A stretch of 64,000 nucleotides of DNA from Ligula intestinalis (GCA_036362985.1 JAYGXS010000004.1:14243379-14307378), one strand, 5' to 3'. Positions 21,621 to 33,590 are shown, counted from the stretch's first letter. Notes: generated by a model from the letters alone, not told the origin. Numbers and translations are program-made.

Positions 21621-21849
21621 CACCATCTCGTAATGTCGTGGGTGGCCTGGGGATGGTTGCTGTCCCAGCCTCGTCACAGCCTTTATTATTTATTATGTTT
21701 TATAATGATTTATTTTTCAATTATCACGCGCTTTTTCTTTGCGATATATTATATATTAGCTTTTTCTAATAATTGTACCTACTATATCCTTTTAGGGGCA
21801 AGGGACTGGCGCGACTGAAACGACCATGCTACCACTATAGTGTGATTCA

Positions 21850-22330
21850 TGGACATATAATGGCTGTAGCCCTATTTCCTTGTAATGTCTCACACCACAC
21901 ACGAAGTCACGTGATGGCAGCCGGTCGCCCAGCATCGGAAACCGCAACCTGCATCAACGCTCGATCCCTCACGGTGTACAACGCGCACACAATTCGACGC
22001 TCAAACCTTAGCCGGACATGCGCACTCCAATCTGATCTGGCCAATCACCTTCAAGGCCGACTAAGCAAAAAGCTGCTCTCGGTGGCCACAAGGCTGACTG
22101 CCGCCAAGCTAGGAATTCGGATTCTGCTCCGCTCGGGTGCAGACCTACGTTCATCCGATAGTCAATCTCCTCCTACCTTTTCTCCCCTCCTTCTGTACAG
22201 AAAAAGCTTTTTCGACCAGTCTGGCCTCCTACCGTCTTCTCTTCCCCTAGGGAACCGAGTCTAATGATCGCAGTTGCTAGGCTTAACCTTATGAACCCTA
22301 ACCCCCGCGATAGGCACGTCACCGTCCCTG
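21850..22330 (+). repeat. Dispersed family A repeat, near full length
   Basis: Landmarks in order: GAAGTCACGTGATGGCAGC, GCAACCTGCATCAACGCTCG, CTGGCCAATCACCTTCAAGG, ATTCGGATTCTGCTCCGCTC, CTTCTGTACAG, then GATCGCAGTTGCTAGGCTTA. Colinear with the reverse complement of 45130-45600. Confidence 0.7.
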
Positions 22331-22394
22331 CGGTAAACCTCATCGGGCAATATTAGCTTATGTAGCCCCACTCATTAATCCGTACAACCTGCAT

Positions 22395-22870
22395 ATTTTT
22401 TTTCGAAAGCGGTGTTTATCAGGTTTTATGGGCGGGAACTTAGAAAACGTGGAAAATACTTTAATAAATGCTCAATGCATTTGTATTTTACTGTATTGAG
22501 AAGTTTTGTTGATTTATATCAGTAGATTTTCTTAATCTGTATTATCATTGAAATTATTGCGGGAAAACCCGCTTCTCAAATTGCAGGTTTCTTGAATTTC
22601 CCTAAAAATTGAAATAGTGCTTAGGAGGTCGTCTACTTCAACTTACCTATGGTCGAACGTACCGTTCTGGAGTAAGATTAGCATAGTCCGCGGCGTGAAG
22701 TGCCGCCCACACCTTCAATTTGCATGCGGAACAACCTGCTTCCAACGGCCGCGGGAAGCAAATTAGACTACAATTTTTCACTTTACACTTACTTCTTAAA
22801 ATTTTCTTCTCTTATCTCCTATTTTCCCACCCCACAAAACTCTATAACCACCGTTTTTGCAGGACAAATG
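22395..22870 (+). mobile_element. MITE-like element with long terminal inverted repeats
   Basis: The left end (CGGTGTTTATCAGGTTTTAT and on) is an imperfect reverse complement of the right end (AAAACTCTATAACCACCG), over about 45 bases. It has no coding capacity. Related copies lie at 31822-32305 (inverted), 33115-33375 (left half) and 51310-51495 (right half). By size and structure it looks like a non-autonomous DNA transposon. No partner transposase is visible. Confidence 0.65.
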
Positions 22871-22899
22871 CTGGTGCTGTAGGAGGGTAAACGTTTCCA

Positions 22900-23089
22900 C
22901 CAACTTAACTCGATAAATTTATCCAAATATGGGTTCACGCTGTACGTAGAGTAGATTGCCTAACTCATGAAATGTGAAGGTCGTACTTTGAGAGGGTGAT
23001 TTAACACAAAGTTGAGGTTTTTTATCCATGGAACAGACTACGGGCGCAAAAAAAGCTAGTAGCTACAAAATATTTCAGTTCAGATCAGT
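22900..23089. other. No feature seen
   Basis: AT-rich, nothing recognisable. Confidence 0.3.
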
Positions 23090-23740
23090 GTTTTGAAGGA
23101 AAAAGGGGGCCAGTTGGGTCAAATCCAAGGTTTCTTGATATCTAAGGCATGCCCTCCGCTGTAAAACGTTGGGGAAAAAACCATCTTCTTCATGTGTGTT
23201 TTACTATAAAAGAAAAGTAATGTTAGCCAGAAACGTTCCAACTTCATTGTTTCAGAGAACGGAAAATTTCGTTTTGCCTCCATGAAAATCAGGTAAGTGC
23301 AATTATGAAAAGTTGCATTGATTCTGGGTAAAGAAGAACAGATTCAGTTTAAAAATATATTTTGCAAATTTGGTAAATTTTTGCCATAAAATTAAGTAAT
23401 AAACTTTTGTGGCTGTTTGTTTTACTATACTGATAACAAGAACGATAAAAAACATGGTTATGAACTTGAAAAGTAAGAGGTAATTCGTTACAGAAAGTTT
23501 ATTACTGATCTAACACATACTAATTTGTGAGTTTTGTTGTGGACGTTGTTTCGCCACAAAGAGTTGACAGGCTTGGGTGATTCTAAGACCATGATTCAAA
23601 CAGACAGCTGTATCAGAAAGAACGTCCAAAACCCCACTATTTAGAGCAACGCTGTTAAGTAATATCTTATTTTGAAGGTTTTGATAAATATGCAAAACAG
23701 AATCTGTATTTACTAACAATGAACTGAAACACTGAAAGTC
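23090..23740 (+). repeat. Family C repeat, left copy
   Basis: Contains GCAAATTTGGTAAATTTTTG, AAATTAAGTAATAAACTTTTG and, further right on the minus strand, a short frame with IYQNLQNKILL. All are matched in reverse order and orientation at 29540-30570, so the two regions form a large inverted repeat about 6 kb apart. Confidence 0.6.
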
Positions 23741-24594
23741 GTAAAGTGTTCACTACTATTTCAAGAATAATATGAACCCGTCGTAATCGAACAGAAATGA
23801 AGCGGAAGGAAATGTCTGTCAATGTACACAAAATGATACGTTCACGATTGCACCTAACAATTCCGGTTATGCCCACTCGTGCACTTACGAAATATATTGC
23901 GTTATTGAGCTAAACTTTGGTTGTGTTAGTTCTGCGTGAGTCAAAAAATGTATAGACGGATGAAAGAATTGACAATTCTCGTGAAACCGTGTTGGAATAC
24001 ATACTCGAACTTTGGTCTGTTCGGTAACAGCCATACGTTACATCGCGCGTAATATGAGAGAGTATGAATCTGTAAAGTTCATAAATTATTATTTTCAAGC
24101 TTAGTTCTGCTTGCGCCACAATATTCACTCAGTTTTTTGCATGAATAGACATTCCTTATAGTTAAAAATTAAGTCTATTTAGTAACCATAATTTTTCATT
24201 TTTTTGAAATTTTCTGGTTTTATAGGAACCCTTGCATTTTTAAACAACATAGGATTACCTGATAAAAGGAATGATGTCCCGTTTTGACCAAGGATTCTTC
24301 CATTACTATTTTAAGACTTTTGGGGACGCAGCTTGGAGTGTTTCTGCGCAACAGGGATTTCCTGCAAAATCCCTAGATTTCATGAGCTACTACTGAGCAA
24401 TTACTTTCCCTTCCTATTATATATTTCTTTATGCCTGAATGATTCTTTTTAACCTTATTGCCTGGTTAAGTGCAATGAAATATCTAGCCACTCCATTTAT
24501 CTCGTTCCTCACAGGAAGTTATTCGAGGCGCCTTACTTTACGTTGGTTGTGCTATTATTAATGACTTCAGCCGCCACAAGTGTAAATCTGTGGT
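23741..24594. other. No gene seen
   Basis: AT-rich, no supported gene. Confidence 0.35.
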
Positions 24595-24835
24595 TCCGGC
24601 CACGCCAGCCACATGCGCCCTCTGACTTCTTGACGTGGTCATGACACCAGGCCCAGGTGGGGGAGTCGAGCGGGAGTGAGGTAGATGCTGCGAAAGTCTT
24701 CTAATACTCTAATCTAATTCATGCGCATGTCACCGTCCGTGCGCCAACTTGATGTGGGCCACACGATGGACCTCCCTGAAGCCAAGGGTCAATCTGTGGT
24801 AGTGGAGAGCTTGTAGCGGTCTCTGCCGTCCAACC
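24595..24835 (+). repeat. Dispersed EF repeat
   Basis: CACGCCAGCCACATGCGCCC, then GACACCAGGCCCAGGTGGGG, then GCGCATGTCACCGTCCGTGC. Same order as at 10.0 and 17.2 kb. Confidence 0.65.
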
Positions 24836-24859
24836 TTCTCTATTGCTTTTTCCGGCGTC

Positions 24860-24975
24860 ATTGTTCAACGCCAGCTACCTCAAGGTCATCCAATACCTCA
24901 GTCAGCGCTGCCAGTCGAACTGACCTGCAGAGACTTGACCTACTTCCACTCAGACACACACACACGTGCGTCTAG
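24860..24975 (+). repeat. Short repeat shared with 37150-37250
   Basis: Contains CTGACCTGCAGAGACTTGAC and ACTTCCACTCAGACACACAC, with a matching pair of strings at 37195-37235. Confidence 0.5.
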
Positions 24976-25079
24976 GTTCTCGCGGCCGCCAAGCACCACT
25001 CGAACAAGTCCCTTTTCCCCACTCTCGGCAACTAGCCGTTACTTAGGACTACGGCGCTCCAGCGAAATGACGTGTACTC

Positions 25080-25260
25080 CGAAGTGCAACTTTTCTACAT
25101 CTAGTCTCCGTTCCATTGTGTACACAATAAACTATCTCTTCTACTCTGGCCTTCCAAAACTTCTCCCATCTCCTAAGAAACCGGGCCTGGAAGATTGTAG
25201 GTGTTAGGGTTAAACCTTCGTAGCCTTACCTTCTATAGGCTCACCGATTGTGCATGTGTA
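25080..25260 (+). repeat. Family A repeat, 3' part
   Basis: Right-end landmarks of family A: GTGTACACAATAAACTATC, TACTCTGGCCTTCC, AAACCGGGCCTGGAAGATTG, GTTAGGGTTAAACC. Confidence 0.6.
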
Positions 25261-25349
25261 GTTGCCCGTTCTCATGGGCATAGTCAGCACCGTGGTCGAT
25301 ATATTGTGGTGGGTTAAGTTAACAGCGAAAACATTTGCCACTACGATCT

Positions 25350-25870
25350 TCAGGCGAAGTTACGAGCAGGAGGAGAAAAAGAGATACGCCAGCTGGAAGG
25401 AATAGTTTGTTCTGTACAGAAGCAGCGGAGAATAGATAGGGGGACTTTGGAGACAGTTTTTTTCCTTAAATCGCTCAAATGGCATTAAAACCCATAGACT
25501 TTCTTAGCAATGCATAAGCATTTTTTTCACTGTCGGCCCTCCCTTAACCAACTCAAATTACTGGCAACACCACTGTTCTGAACTGTTCTGCTGATCAAAT
25601 ACATTGAAAAACTGTCCTGTACCAATAGGGGGTTCAAAGGTATTTACCTATATTTCCCTCAATAAAACCTGAGTCTGCCACAGGGGGATGATTGGTCAGG
25701 CTGGTACCTGAGCACTTCCGGCCAGCTGCAAGACGTTGAGTGTCGGCGCGGTTTGCAGCACCGGTGGTTGGCTGTCCCAAGGGCGACCGAAACTGTCATC
25801 ATGTGACCTCAAGTGTGGCACGGCTCGCAAGGAGGGCTAACGGTCTTCTACATCCTCGTGCTGCTAAGCA
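25350..25870 (-). repeat. Family A repeat, inverted and decayed
   Basis: Right-end block on the minus strand at 25350-25420 (with TCTGTACAGAAC), and a left-end block at 25690-25870 with the reverse complement of the CACATGATGACAG region. The middle is poorly recognisable. Confidence 0.4.
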
Positions 25871-25879
25871 CGTGTAAAA

Positions 25880-26784
25880 ACTGCCACTCACGTGCGTGAA
25901 TCAAGTCCCGGCTTGCGGCACCGTGAAACTAATCGATATTGCTGTCCTTATCAAATGGTCACAGCCGCGTACACGTGGCGTCTGGACAATCGGCATGGCT
26001 ATCGACCGTATGTCTCTGATTAAAATAATCGTTGCTACTGTTTCTGCTGCTACACTGCTAGTACTAGTAATATACATGGCTTCAAAAAAGTCTTGACTGC
26101 TTGGCTGCCTTCAATTTGCCGACCGTACCGGGATGCCAGGCTAAGTTGAACTTAACTATCTGTGCAGCCCTCTGGAACAGAACTGCTTGTTTTACGGAAC
26201 ATGTACAATCCCTGCTTGAACGCTTGTGCGTTGCAGTTGTTGGCTGTTCAGGTCTTTCAATCATTACTTCTTTCATTACTCCTGTCTTGTTCTGGTTGTA
26301 TTCTTCGTTTGGGCTTCCTGATATCGTTCTCATATTCGCCGGAGTGGTGACCCCGACGTAATATGAACTCGAAGCCTCGATAAATGACCCCAAATATGGG
26401 TCACGCTGTACATGCGCCTGACAATTATGGGGATCGGAGTGGGAGCGGCGAACGTCAACTGGGCCACGCGGTATCACCGCAAGCGCATGGTTGAAAGCTT
26501 TACCTCACGATAGCCGCTGCAAGCAATCCCACCCTAGCTAACTGACCATCTCTGTCCAGTATGGGGAAGGAAAGGGGGATCGAAGCCTAATCTGGATGAG
26601 CCATTCCCCTATGTCTTCTTAGCGCATTCCCCACTATAAGACATCTGACATGCTTGGATTAATCACGAAGTGCTAATAGACACTCATGGCTTGGAAGGCT
26701 TCCAACTGACTGGGTTTTCTGAAGATAGACAGTCAAGCGCCGTGGCTCCTTCCGAATGTGACCTTTATGATGGCGACGTTCACT
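25880..26784. other. No gene seen
   Basis: Mixed-composition DNA with overlapping short frames on both strands but no recognisable domain. Confidence 0.3.
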
Positions 26785-27228
26785 CTAAAAACACAGCACT
26801 TTGCACGGGGACCAACTGGTGTATGGCACGCGTGGATGGGCTGTTTGGAGTTGGCAGTCGCCTGTGCTCGAATCAACTTCTAACGCCGTCTTGCCACCGG
26901 GTTTATGTGAGTGAGGGAAGAAAGGGTGCGATAGATGCTTCACAAGCCTGTTATCAATATAAACTAGCGTCAATAAGGCAACAGATAATGAAACCAAAAG
27001 ACACACTGTCAAGGCAAGAATAATCTGGAGTCGTTTATAGGATTTGGTGCAGTTGTGGGCAAATCCACTTGGGAGACACTGGACGGCTGCTCTCAACGCG
27101 ACTTGCCGAACGGGCAACAGTAGTGTGGAAATAATGCCGTTGATTCTCAAGTCGCGGCTCATTCGACGAAACTGCGCCACATAGTAAAATTTGACGAAGC
27201 TGACATTCTCGCGAGAGGTGCCAATCAT
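26785..27228 (-). CDS. Candidate ORF with one strong membrane segment
   Basis: A 147-codon frame from an ATG at 27228. I do not recognise it. Around residues 68-92 it has a very hydrophobic stretch (LQIILALTVCLLVSLSVALL and on) preceded by KSYKR and followed by DNR, which is a plausible single membrane pass. It contains no domain motif and I see no matched splice sites. It could be an exon of a membrane protein, but a hydrophobic run can arise by chance in this frame, so it is weakly supported. Confidence 0.15.
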   Translation of the reverse strand: MIGTSRENVSFVKFYYVAQFRRMSRDLRINGIISTLLLPVRQVALRAAVQCLPSGFAHNCTKSYKRLQIILALTVCLLVSLSVALLTLVYIDNRLVKHLSHPFFPHSHKPGGKTALEVDSSTGDCQLQTAHPRVPYTSWSPCKVLCF

Positions 27229-27234
27229 GTGAAC

Positions 27235-28855
27235 CGCGAGTTACTTGAGACAGGATCTACGGGCCCCTTATCTATAAATAAATACAATTACCCACCTAAC
27301 TCAAACTCGGTGATGAGGCTCGTTTTGGACAAACCAATTGGCCATTCGGGGAGCGTACAGGCGAGCGCGTCTTCTAGCTCCAGTGCCAGGGATCCAGGTG
27401 ACCGAGCAGTCATCACGATGAAGTACAGCACGGGTGATGAAAGTTCAGCATGTCATTACCCGCACGTTCGCCATCAGGCAAATAGCGCACAGGTAGATAA
27501 CTATCCTCCATGCAGAAGGGAGCTCTTAATTGTCGTACAGTAGAGGCCAAAGATCACGCAACATTTCGACATATGCGAAAAATTGATACTTATTAGCCAG
27601 TCCACATTGACTCAAGTTGTGATACTGATTATCGCGCATAAGAAAGAGTATTTTTTATGCATGTTTCCTGGTAAATATATTTGAATTTACAAGAGCAGTG
27701 AAAATCAATAAACAGATGCAAGTAACTTAAGCATCCACTTTCATACGGTTTATTCTTTTTACAGGTGTTCAGAAAAAAACTCGTTCAAGAGCCGGCATCC
27801 TGCTGTGACTAAAATGTATTGAGACTGGACTATAAAATTATCAGTATTATAGTCCTAGGTAAATAGTGTGTTCGAATAAAATAATTCATCTGGTTTATGG
27901 AGTTTAATTTCCTTAAATTTACTCAAAAATGCTTTAAAATTTCCCCCAGCGTACCATAATGATACGTAGTTTGCAGTGGCCATTCAGAAGCGAAGGCATT
28001 AGTATCTACAGCACACACTTTCCCCATAAAAATTCGATCCTGCTGTACAACTTATCCTTCAAAATAGAAGATGCCGCAGAATCATTAAACCTCAACCTCG
28101 AATTAACGATTTATTCAGATGCCGCAACTGGTTTCCCGAAGAACTACCTTCGTCTTCTTCTTCTTCTTCTTTTTCTTAAAAGACCCCTTTCTAAGTCACC
28201 GCGCGCATCCTTTTGACGGAAATGGCTTGAAATGGGCTACTACGATTTCTAAAACTCGTGAGTGGCGTTTAACTGTGGAACATCATTCGAGCGTTTCTAA
28301 ACACTTAAATCGGATGTTTTTGGTCTCAAGGACTAATCGGCGTGTATAAGTACGCAAGGTTAACAGCGCACTTGCGAGCGTGGTTCAAGTTGACTAATCC
28401 ACTACGGGTGTACTGTTTGTCAATTTACTTTACAGAGGCTACGCCTACTTTCTGTCTGTACTTTGGTCCTGCTCCAGACATAATAATCGGCTGTTGTGTG
28501 AATTGCGAGACATCAGTCTGGATTGTGCACGGTCCTGGTCCTGCTCTTGAATTTGCCTACAGCCGTTCCACCTTTGGAGAAAAACAGGTGCTTCGAATTT
28601 GACAGCATACTGACCCAATGTGTCCCACTGAGGCCATTCTTTTTATAGAGAAGTTAGGTTATAATGTATGTCATCGAAATTATAACCTTTTTCAGTTAGG
28701 AGGTAATGCTAAACACATCGCGTAGGCTCGGTGAAGACATATTGCAGTCAACTTTGCAGGTTCTTTTTTGATCAGTTCGGCAAGGACTCTCAAAGTACAC
28801 AGAATTTTACCTCCTTAGTTCTCCCGGTTGCAAAACCCGCTTTTGTGATAAACAC
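27235..28855. other. No gene seen; old AT-rich repeat and (CTT)n
   Basis: At 27640-27900 an AT-rich block includes AGAGCCGGCATCCTGCTGTG, which recurs in altered form near 44.9, 54.0 and 54.76 kb. A CTT microsatellite lies at about 28148-28178. The open frame at 27229-27543 has no domain signal. Confidence 0.35.
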
Positions 28856-28859
28856 CACT

Positions 28860-28990
28860 GGGACTTAGCAGTCACAGTCTTATCGCAGGGGATTAATTAA
28901 GTTAAACCCTGGCAACTGCGATTATCAGGCCCAGTTTCTTAGGCCATGGGAGGCAAGAGTGGTAGAAGAAGTTTATTCTGTGCAGATGAA
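28860..28990 (-). repeat. Family A repeat, 3' part, inverted
   Basis: The minus strand carries CTGCACAGAATAAAC, GCCTAAGAAACTGGGCC and the GATAATCGCAGTTGCCAGGG ending, as in other A copies. Confidence 0.55.
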
Positions 28991-29535
28991 ATGCCTATTT
29001 ATGGCGCATTAGCCCTCCTCAGCCATTCATAACCACACGACAGTTCCCCCGTCGATTTTGACGATGGGCACCGCTTGCTCCAACAGCTGCAGCAGACGCT
29101 GAAGCAAGCCGCAACAGACACTGAGGCAAGCTGGGCAAGCAACACGAAAGCAACAGCAAGCAGCAGCAACGCAGAAAACTCGTGTGAGAGAAAACAGGAG
29201 TTTAGGCAGACTCACACAGAATCTACCCACTCGCTCGCCACTCCCACCTCCGTATCCGGTGTAAAAACAAAGTCAATAAGACCGGGGATGAAGGAGGGTG
29301 TAGGTGGCTGGTGCGGTATTCACTCAACACGCGCACACTTGAAGCATCCAACTCACTAGGTACAATAGATGGACTTTTTCATGCAATCCTACGATTTTAA
29401 AAAGCAACTTTCGCTTACTCAAACGCAGCCGAAGCTGAAAGTTATCGCCTTTCGCCATATTTTTTGTAATTATTTCGATATTTCTATTACGAAGAGTTTC
29501 AGATCTTTCATTTAATTCTAATTAAGAATTTACGA
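28991..29535. other. No gene seen; EF fragment
   Basis: A CAG/AGC-rich stretch at 29075-29180 is low complexity. A partial EF match lies at 29230-29320 (AATAAGACCGGGGATGAAGG, GTAGGTGGCTGGTG). Confidence 0.35.
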
Positions 29536-29539
29536 TTTT

Positions 29540-30570
29540 CACTTGACCATAAATAATGAGTATATTCTAGGTGCTTACCAAAATCTTCAAAATAAGATAT
29601 ATCTTGAATGCTTTTACATAAATAACCAGTTTTTCAACATTTTTTCTCATGCAGCTGTCTTTGTGTGCCATAGTTTCAGAACCACCGAATCATGTGAAAT
29701 CATTGCCGACAAAAATGAACGCCTACTAAACAAGACGCGAATAAATATGCTCAAGATTGATTTCGGAAAATTTTACAAAAAGTAAACTCTGAAAAACTTT
29801 ACTCATATATTTTGGCGTCTGATGTCTGCGTACTTTAATTTTTTTGATGATAAAGTCAAGATCAGAATGTGAAATTTTGGCCAGTAGATTGATTTCCCTA
29901 ACGATTAAGGATATCTCTTCTGTTATAAATGAAAGAGCTACTTGTTTTATCTAAAACGGAACAGTTTTCAGCATATTTAGTTACTTCTAGTCTAAGTTCT
30001 ACAATAAAAAATACAAAGTAGAGTGGCAATAATATCAACGGCGATTTTCTAAAAGACTGTTTCGCAATGTCCCGCGACAACTTTGTTAAATGTTTTTTAT
30101 GTTAACTGTTTCCAACTTCATATCGATTGTATAATTAATTTGGTTTCCATATGCAAATAAAGTTCTCAAACGCATTCCTTGCCTGTAGCCCCTCAAATAT
30201 AAAATATAAATTTAATATGGAGTACTGCAAAGAACAATTTCAAAAGTTTATTACTTAATTTTATGGCAAAAAACTTGGCAGATTTGCAAAATATAATTTT
30301 TCAAACTTATTTCGCTCTTCTATTCCCAAAAGTGATGTGCTATCTCCTAATTACACTAACCTCAATTTAATGGATGAAAAACAAAATTTTCCGTTTTGGG
30401 AACAGATATAATTAAAAGTTTCTGCTCTTTATGAATGCTCTTTTATAGTGCAGCATGCACACACAAGAAGTTCTTTTCCGCAGCGTTTAATAGCATAGGA
30501 AATCTCTCGAATATCAACCAAGGCTGGATTTCGCCCAGTTTTGCCTCTATTTTCTCCCAGTGTTCTGATC
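29540..30570 (-). repeat. Family C repeat, right (inverted) copy
   Basis: Inverted relative to 23090-23740. It begins with a plus-strand frame (29543-29785) containing AYQNLQNKIYL and ends with CAAAAGTTTATTACTTAATT and the matching upstream block. About 440 bases between the two blocks (29790-30230) have no counterpart in the left copy. Confidence 0.6.
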
Positions 30571-30574
30571 TGAA

Positions 30575-31821
30575 CGTAATTATCTTCTAGTTAAACAACA
30601 TTTTTGACCCAATGCAACCCAATGAACTAACTAAACGACCTCAATTATGCGTTAAATCCTCCAATCCCCAACCTTACATCAGATATGCAATCTACTGTAT
30701 GCTCCCGACTGCGCGGGAGCGCCATAAAGGCCACATTAAGAGGGAGCCATTGCAGCCTGACTCTCAGTCCTGCCTCTCCTCCCGTACGCACATACAGACA
30801 CACGCGTACAGGAGGAGCAGCAACGTAGGGGGCCCGAGTTTTCCCGTCAGTTGGCAGACCCTCCAAGCCACGGCTTTTAGCGCACAGTGATAGATTCAGA
30901 CGCATTCAGATTTATTATAGTGAGGGAAGAAACGCGCCGAGGTCAACCTCACTCTCTCCCCCCACCGCATAGTGACCGCCTAGCTTTTCGGGCACCCGCA
31001 GTGGGACCTGAAACCCAGTGGGAGCACGAGCGCAGTCACCAACAGGGAATCAGAAGTGAGAGAAAGTGCCAGCGCCTTCCAGGCCGCAGGGACCGTGGTT
31101 GGCTGAAGACTGGCATTTCATGTGCATACAGACCATTGGATCTCAGAAGGGTGAGAGCAGCCCTGCATGAAGCCTGGGCCAACACCCTCCTGAGAGGGGG
31201 GAGGATAGTCAATAGGAAACTGACTGGCAGACGACCGCACAACCACAAGACATCGGACGGCGTCTGAAGTGATGTCTGCTTGGCAGTCGTCACACGAGGT
31301 TCTCGGTGATTCGGCCTGCGATTGGCTGTTCCAGAGGCCGGAAACAGCAAGCGCTCCTAAAATGTGCTTCGACTTGATTTGGTTACGACAAACCCTCTCA
31401 GGTGCGCCTTGCTGCTTGCAGGCTGTGAAAAATTGGCTGCGTAGACGCGTTCAGACTGGAAGTCGGGGCCTTGCAAGTTAATAGTGCATGCTGTGACCTG
31501 TTCAAACGCAGAAGAAAGACACGAAGCCGGTTGTACACGCCTGCCGGGGGGAATCCACGAAAGACAACGCATAGGGCGGAAACAGGTGACTGAACCCGTC
31601 TGCTACCGTTGTGGCAGCGAGCCAACACGCTGCCATTTAGTGTGCAACTCCGCCTAAAATGCACGTGCTACACTTTGCAAGTGCAGTCGTCTTCTCAAAT
31701 GATTTTTTTCATCAGCACTTCAAATTACAGTGTGTTCAAACTTTAAAGAAAACCATCTTTGATGTATAAACGACAAAAGTAGCTTAAGTAGGCCCACGCA
31801 TATACCATGAGTCTCAGAATT
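30575..31821. other. No gene seen; EF fragment
   Basis: An EF fragment at about 30700-30790 contains CGCCATAAAGGCCACATTAA. Overlapping open frames at 30887-31664 are GC-rich but carry no recognisable domain. Confidence 0.35.
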
Positions 31822-32305
31822 TTATCCTACAAACCGGTGGTTATAGAGTTCTGGGGGTTAAGGAAATAGGATAGGCAGAAAAGAAACTTTTTAGAAGTCA
31901 GTGTCAAGTAAAAAAAGTGTAGTCGAAGTTGCTTCCCGCGGCCGCTGGGAGTTAGTTGTTCCACATGTAAATTGAAGGTGTGCACGGCGCTTCACGACGC
32001 AGACTATACTAATCTAACTCCAGAACGGTAAGTTGGACCTCCGGTAAGTTGAAGTAGATGATCTCCTAACCACCAGTTCAATTTTTCGGGAAATTAAAGA
32101 AACCTGTAGTTAGGTAATCGCGTTTTCCTGCAATAAGTTTAACCATAATACAGATTCGAAAAATATAGATATAAATTAACAACAGTTCTAAATACAGTAA
32201 AATAAAAAAATACATTTAGCATTCATTAAAGCATATTCCGCTGCTTGTCCTAATGCTGCACCCGTTAAACCCTATAACCACCGTTTTCGTAGGAGAACCT
32301 GCAGG
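31822..32305 (-). mobile_element. MITE-like element, second full copy
   Basis: Ends with reverse-complementary blocks (ACCGGTGGTTATAGAGTTCT at the left, CCCTATAACCACCGTTTTCG at the right). It also contains the internal CGCGGCCGCTGGGAG block. It is the reverse orientation of 22395-22870. Confidence 0.65.
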
Positions 32306-33114
32306 GAAAAGGGATTAATGAGAAGGCCCACATAAACTACTGTTGCCGTATACCTAACATCTTTTCTCCTTGGAATGACGCTTTTTTTATCGAAGCGAAC
32401 AGCAGCATCCATTCATTGACCAACATACATCCACTTTTTGATACCGTTTAAGGTTTAAATTGATATTTGTACCAGCACTTAGTGCAGCAAAATAAACCAC
32501 CTCCAATGACCTACACATACCTAAGTACAGTGCTGATAAGTTCAGAACATGTGTATGTAAACCACAATGAAATAATTTCTTGCGATGGCTCGCTGAGATT
32601 GTTTAGTTTATCGTGGATTTCTTGTTTTTTTCGACTGCGTAAACGTCACCTTTGTACTGGAAATTATTTTTTCAGTAGGGAATTCTACTTTCGTTTCTTT
32701 CTGAGCAGCAGTTACTTATTCACCTGTCCACTAACGAGCAGCATAGATTTTCCAAGATCAAGGATCGTTTGTTTTTATTCATTTCGAGGTCATATTTTCC
32801 CTTAAATACAGTTAATGACACTATGCGAGATATGAATCTGAGGCTTTATGCTTCCTGGAATTTCGCACCGTCAAATCTATATTAACGAGGCGGTAGTTCT
32901 ATTCCCCTGTCCTTTGGTTACAAGCTGGTGCAGTTTGAATGCACTTTTAAAACATCTCGTCTATGCAAACATTTGCATTAATATTTTAAAAAGAAATAAA
33001 GTTTAGCTGTGGCATATACATTATGCCTAAAAATGCTGCTTAAATAAAACTTAGACAACAGTAATCTAAGTAGTGCACCTCATATGCCCCATATTCTTAG
33101 CATTTTGTCCCATG
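32306..33114. other. No gene seen
   Basis: AT-rich. The frame at 32467-32805 is Phe/Ser-rich without domain signal. Confidence 0.3.
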
Positions 33115-33375
33115 GAAACGGTTCTTATAGGGGTTTTATGGGTGGGAAATTAGGATAGCCAGTGTCGTATGCTTTAATATCTGCTATGTACATTTTATTT
33201 TATTGTATTTATAACTGTTATTGATTTATGTCTGTAGATTTTCCTAACCTGTATTGCCGTTCAACGTATTGCGTAAAAATCCGATTATTAAAATGTCCGA
33301 TTCTCGAAATGCCTGAAACATAGCAATGGTGGTTAGGAGGTCGTTTATTTCAACTTACCGTTCTAGAGTTAGATT
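33115..33375 (+). mobile_element. MITE-like element, left half
   Basis: Starts with ATGGAAACGG, then TTTTATGGGTGGGAAATTAG, and follows the 22395 copy to CGTTCTAGAGTTAGATTAG, where similarity stops. Confidence 0.55.
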
Positions 33376-33554
33376 AGTAAAGGTGAACATTTCTGATTGG
33401 CTGTCGCGTTGTGGACGTTTTTTTCGTACACCGTTAGCTTGTCGGGATGAGAAGGAACTTTATGGCTTTCTCAACAGGACACGGCAACAGCAAATGTACA
33501 CAATACATTTGGCTTCGGACCAAATTCCATGCATGCATTCAGGAAGTTAAGTCA

Positions 33555-33590
33555 GGCGAACAAACGTTTTCGATCAATTAATAATCAGAC
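33555..33590 (-). ncRNA. Hammerhead-like motif, degenerate
   Basis: Minus strand: CTGATTA (G8 changed to T), a helix II region, ATCGAAAAC, helix III AAC/GTT, a TTC triplet, GCC. Helix I does not pair. It is predicted to be inactive. Confidence 0.45.

Noticed and set aside
26101..26477. Open frames on both strands near 26.3 kb
   Set aside because: No domain signal, and the composition is typical of non-coding DNA here.
29075..29180. CAG/AGC-rich stretch as a polyglutamine or poly-Ser/Ala exon
   Set aside because: Low-complexity sequence with short frames in several phases and no splice context.
30887..31664. Overlapping GC-rich frames on both strands
   Set aside because: They lack recognisable motifs, contain EF repeat fragments nearby, and overlap each other in the way shadow frames do.
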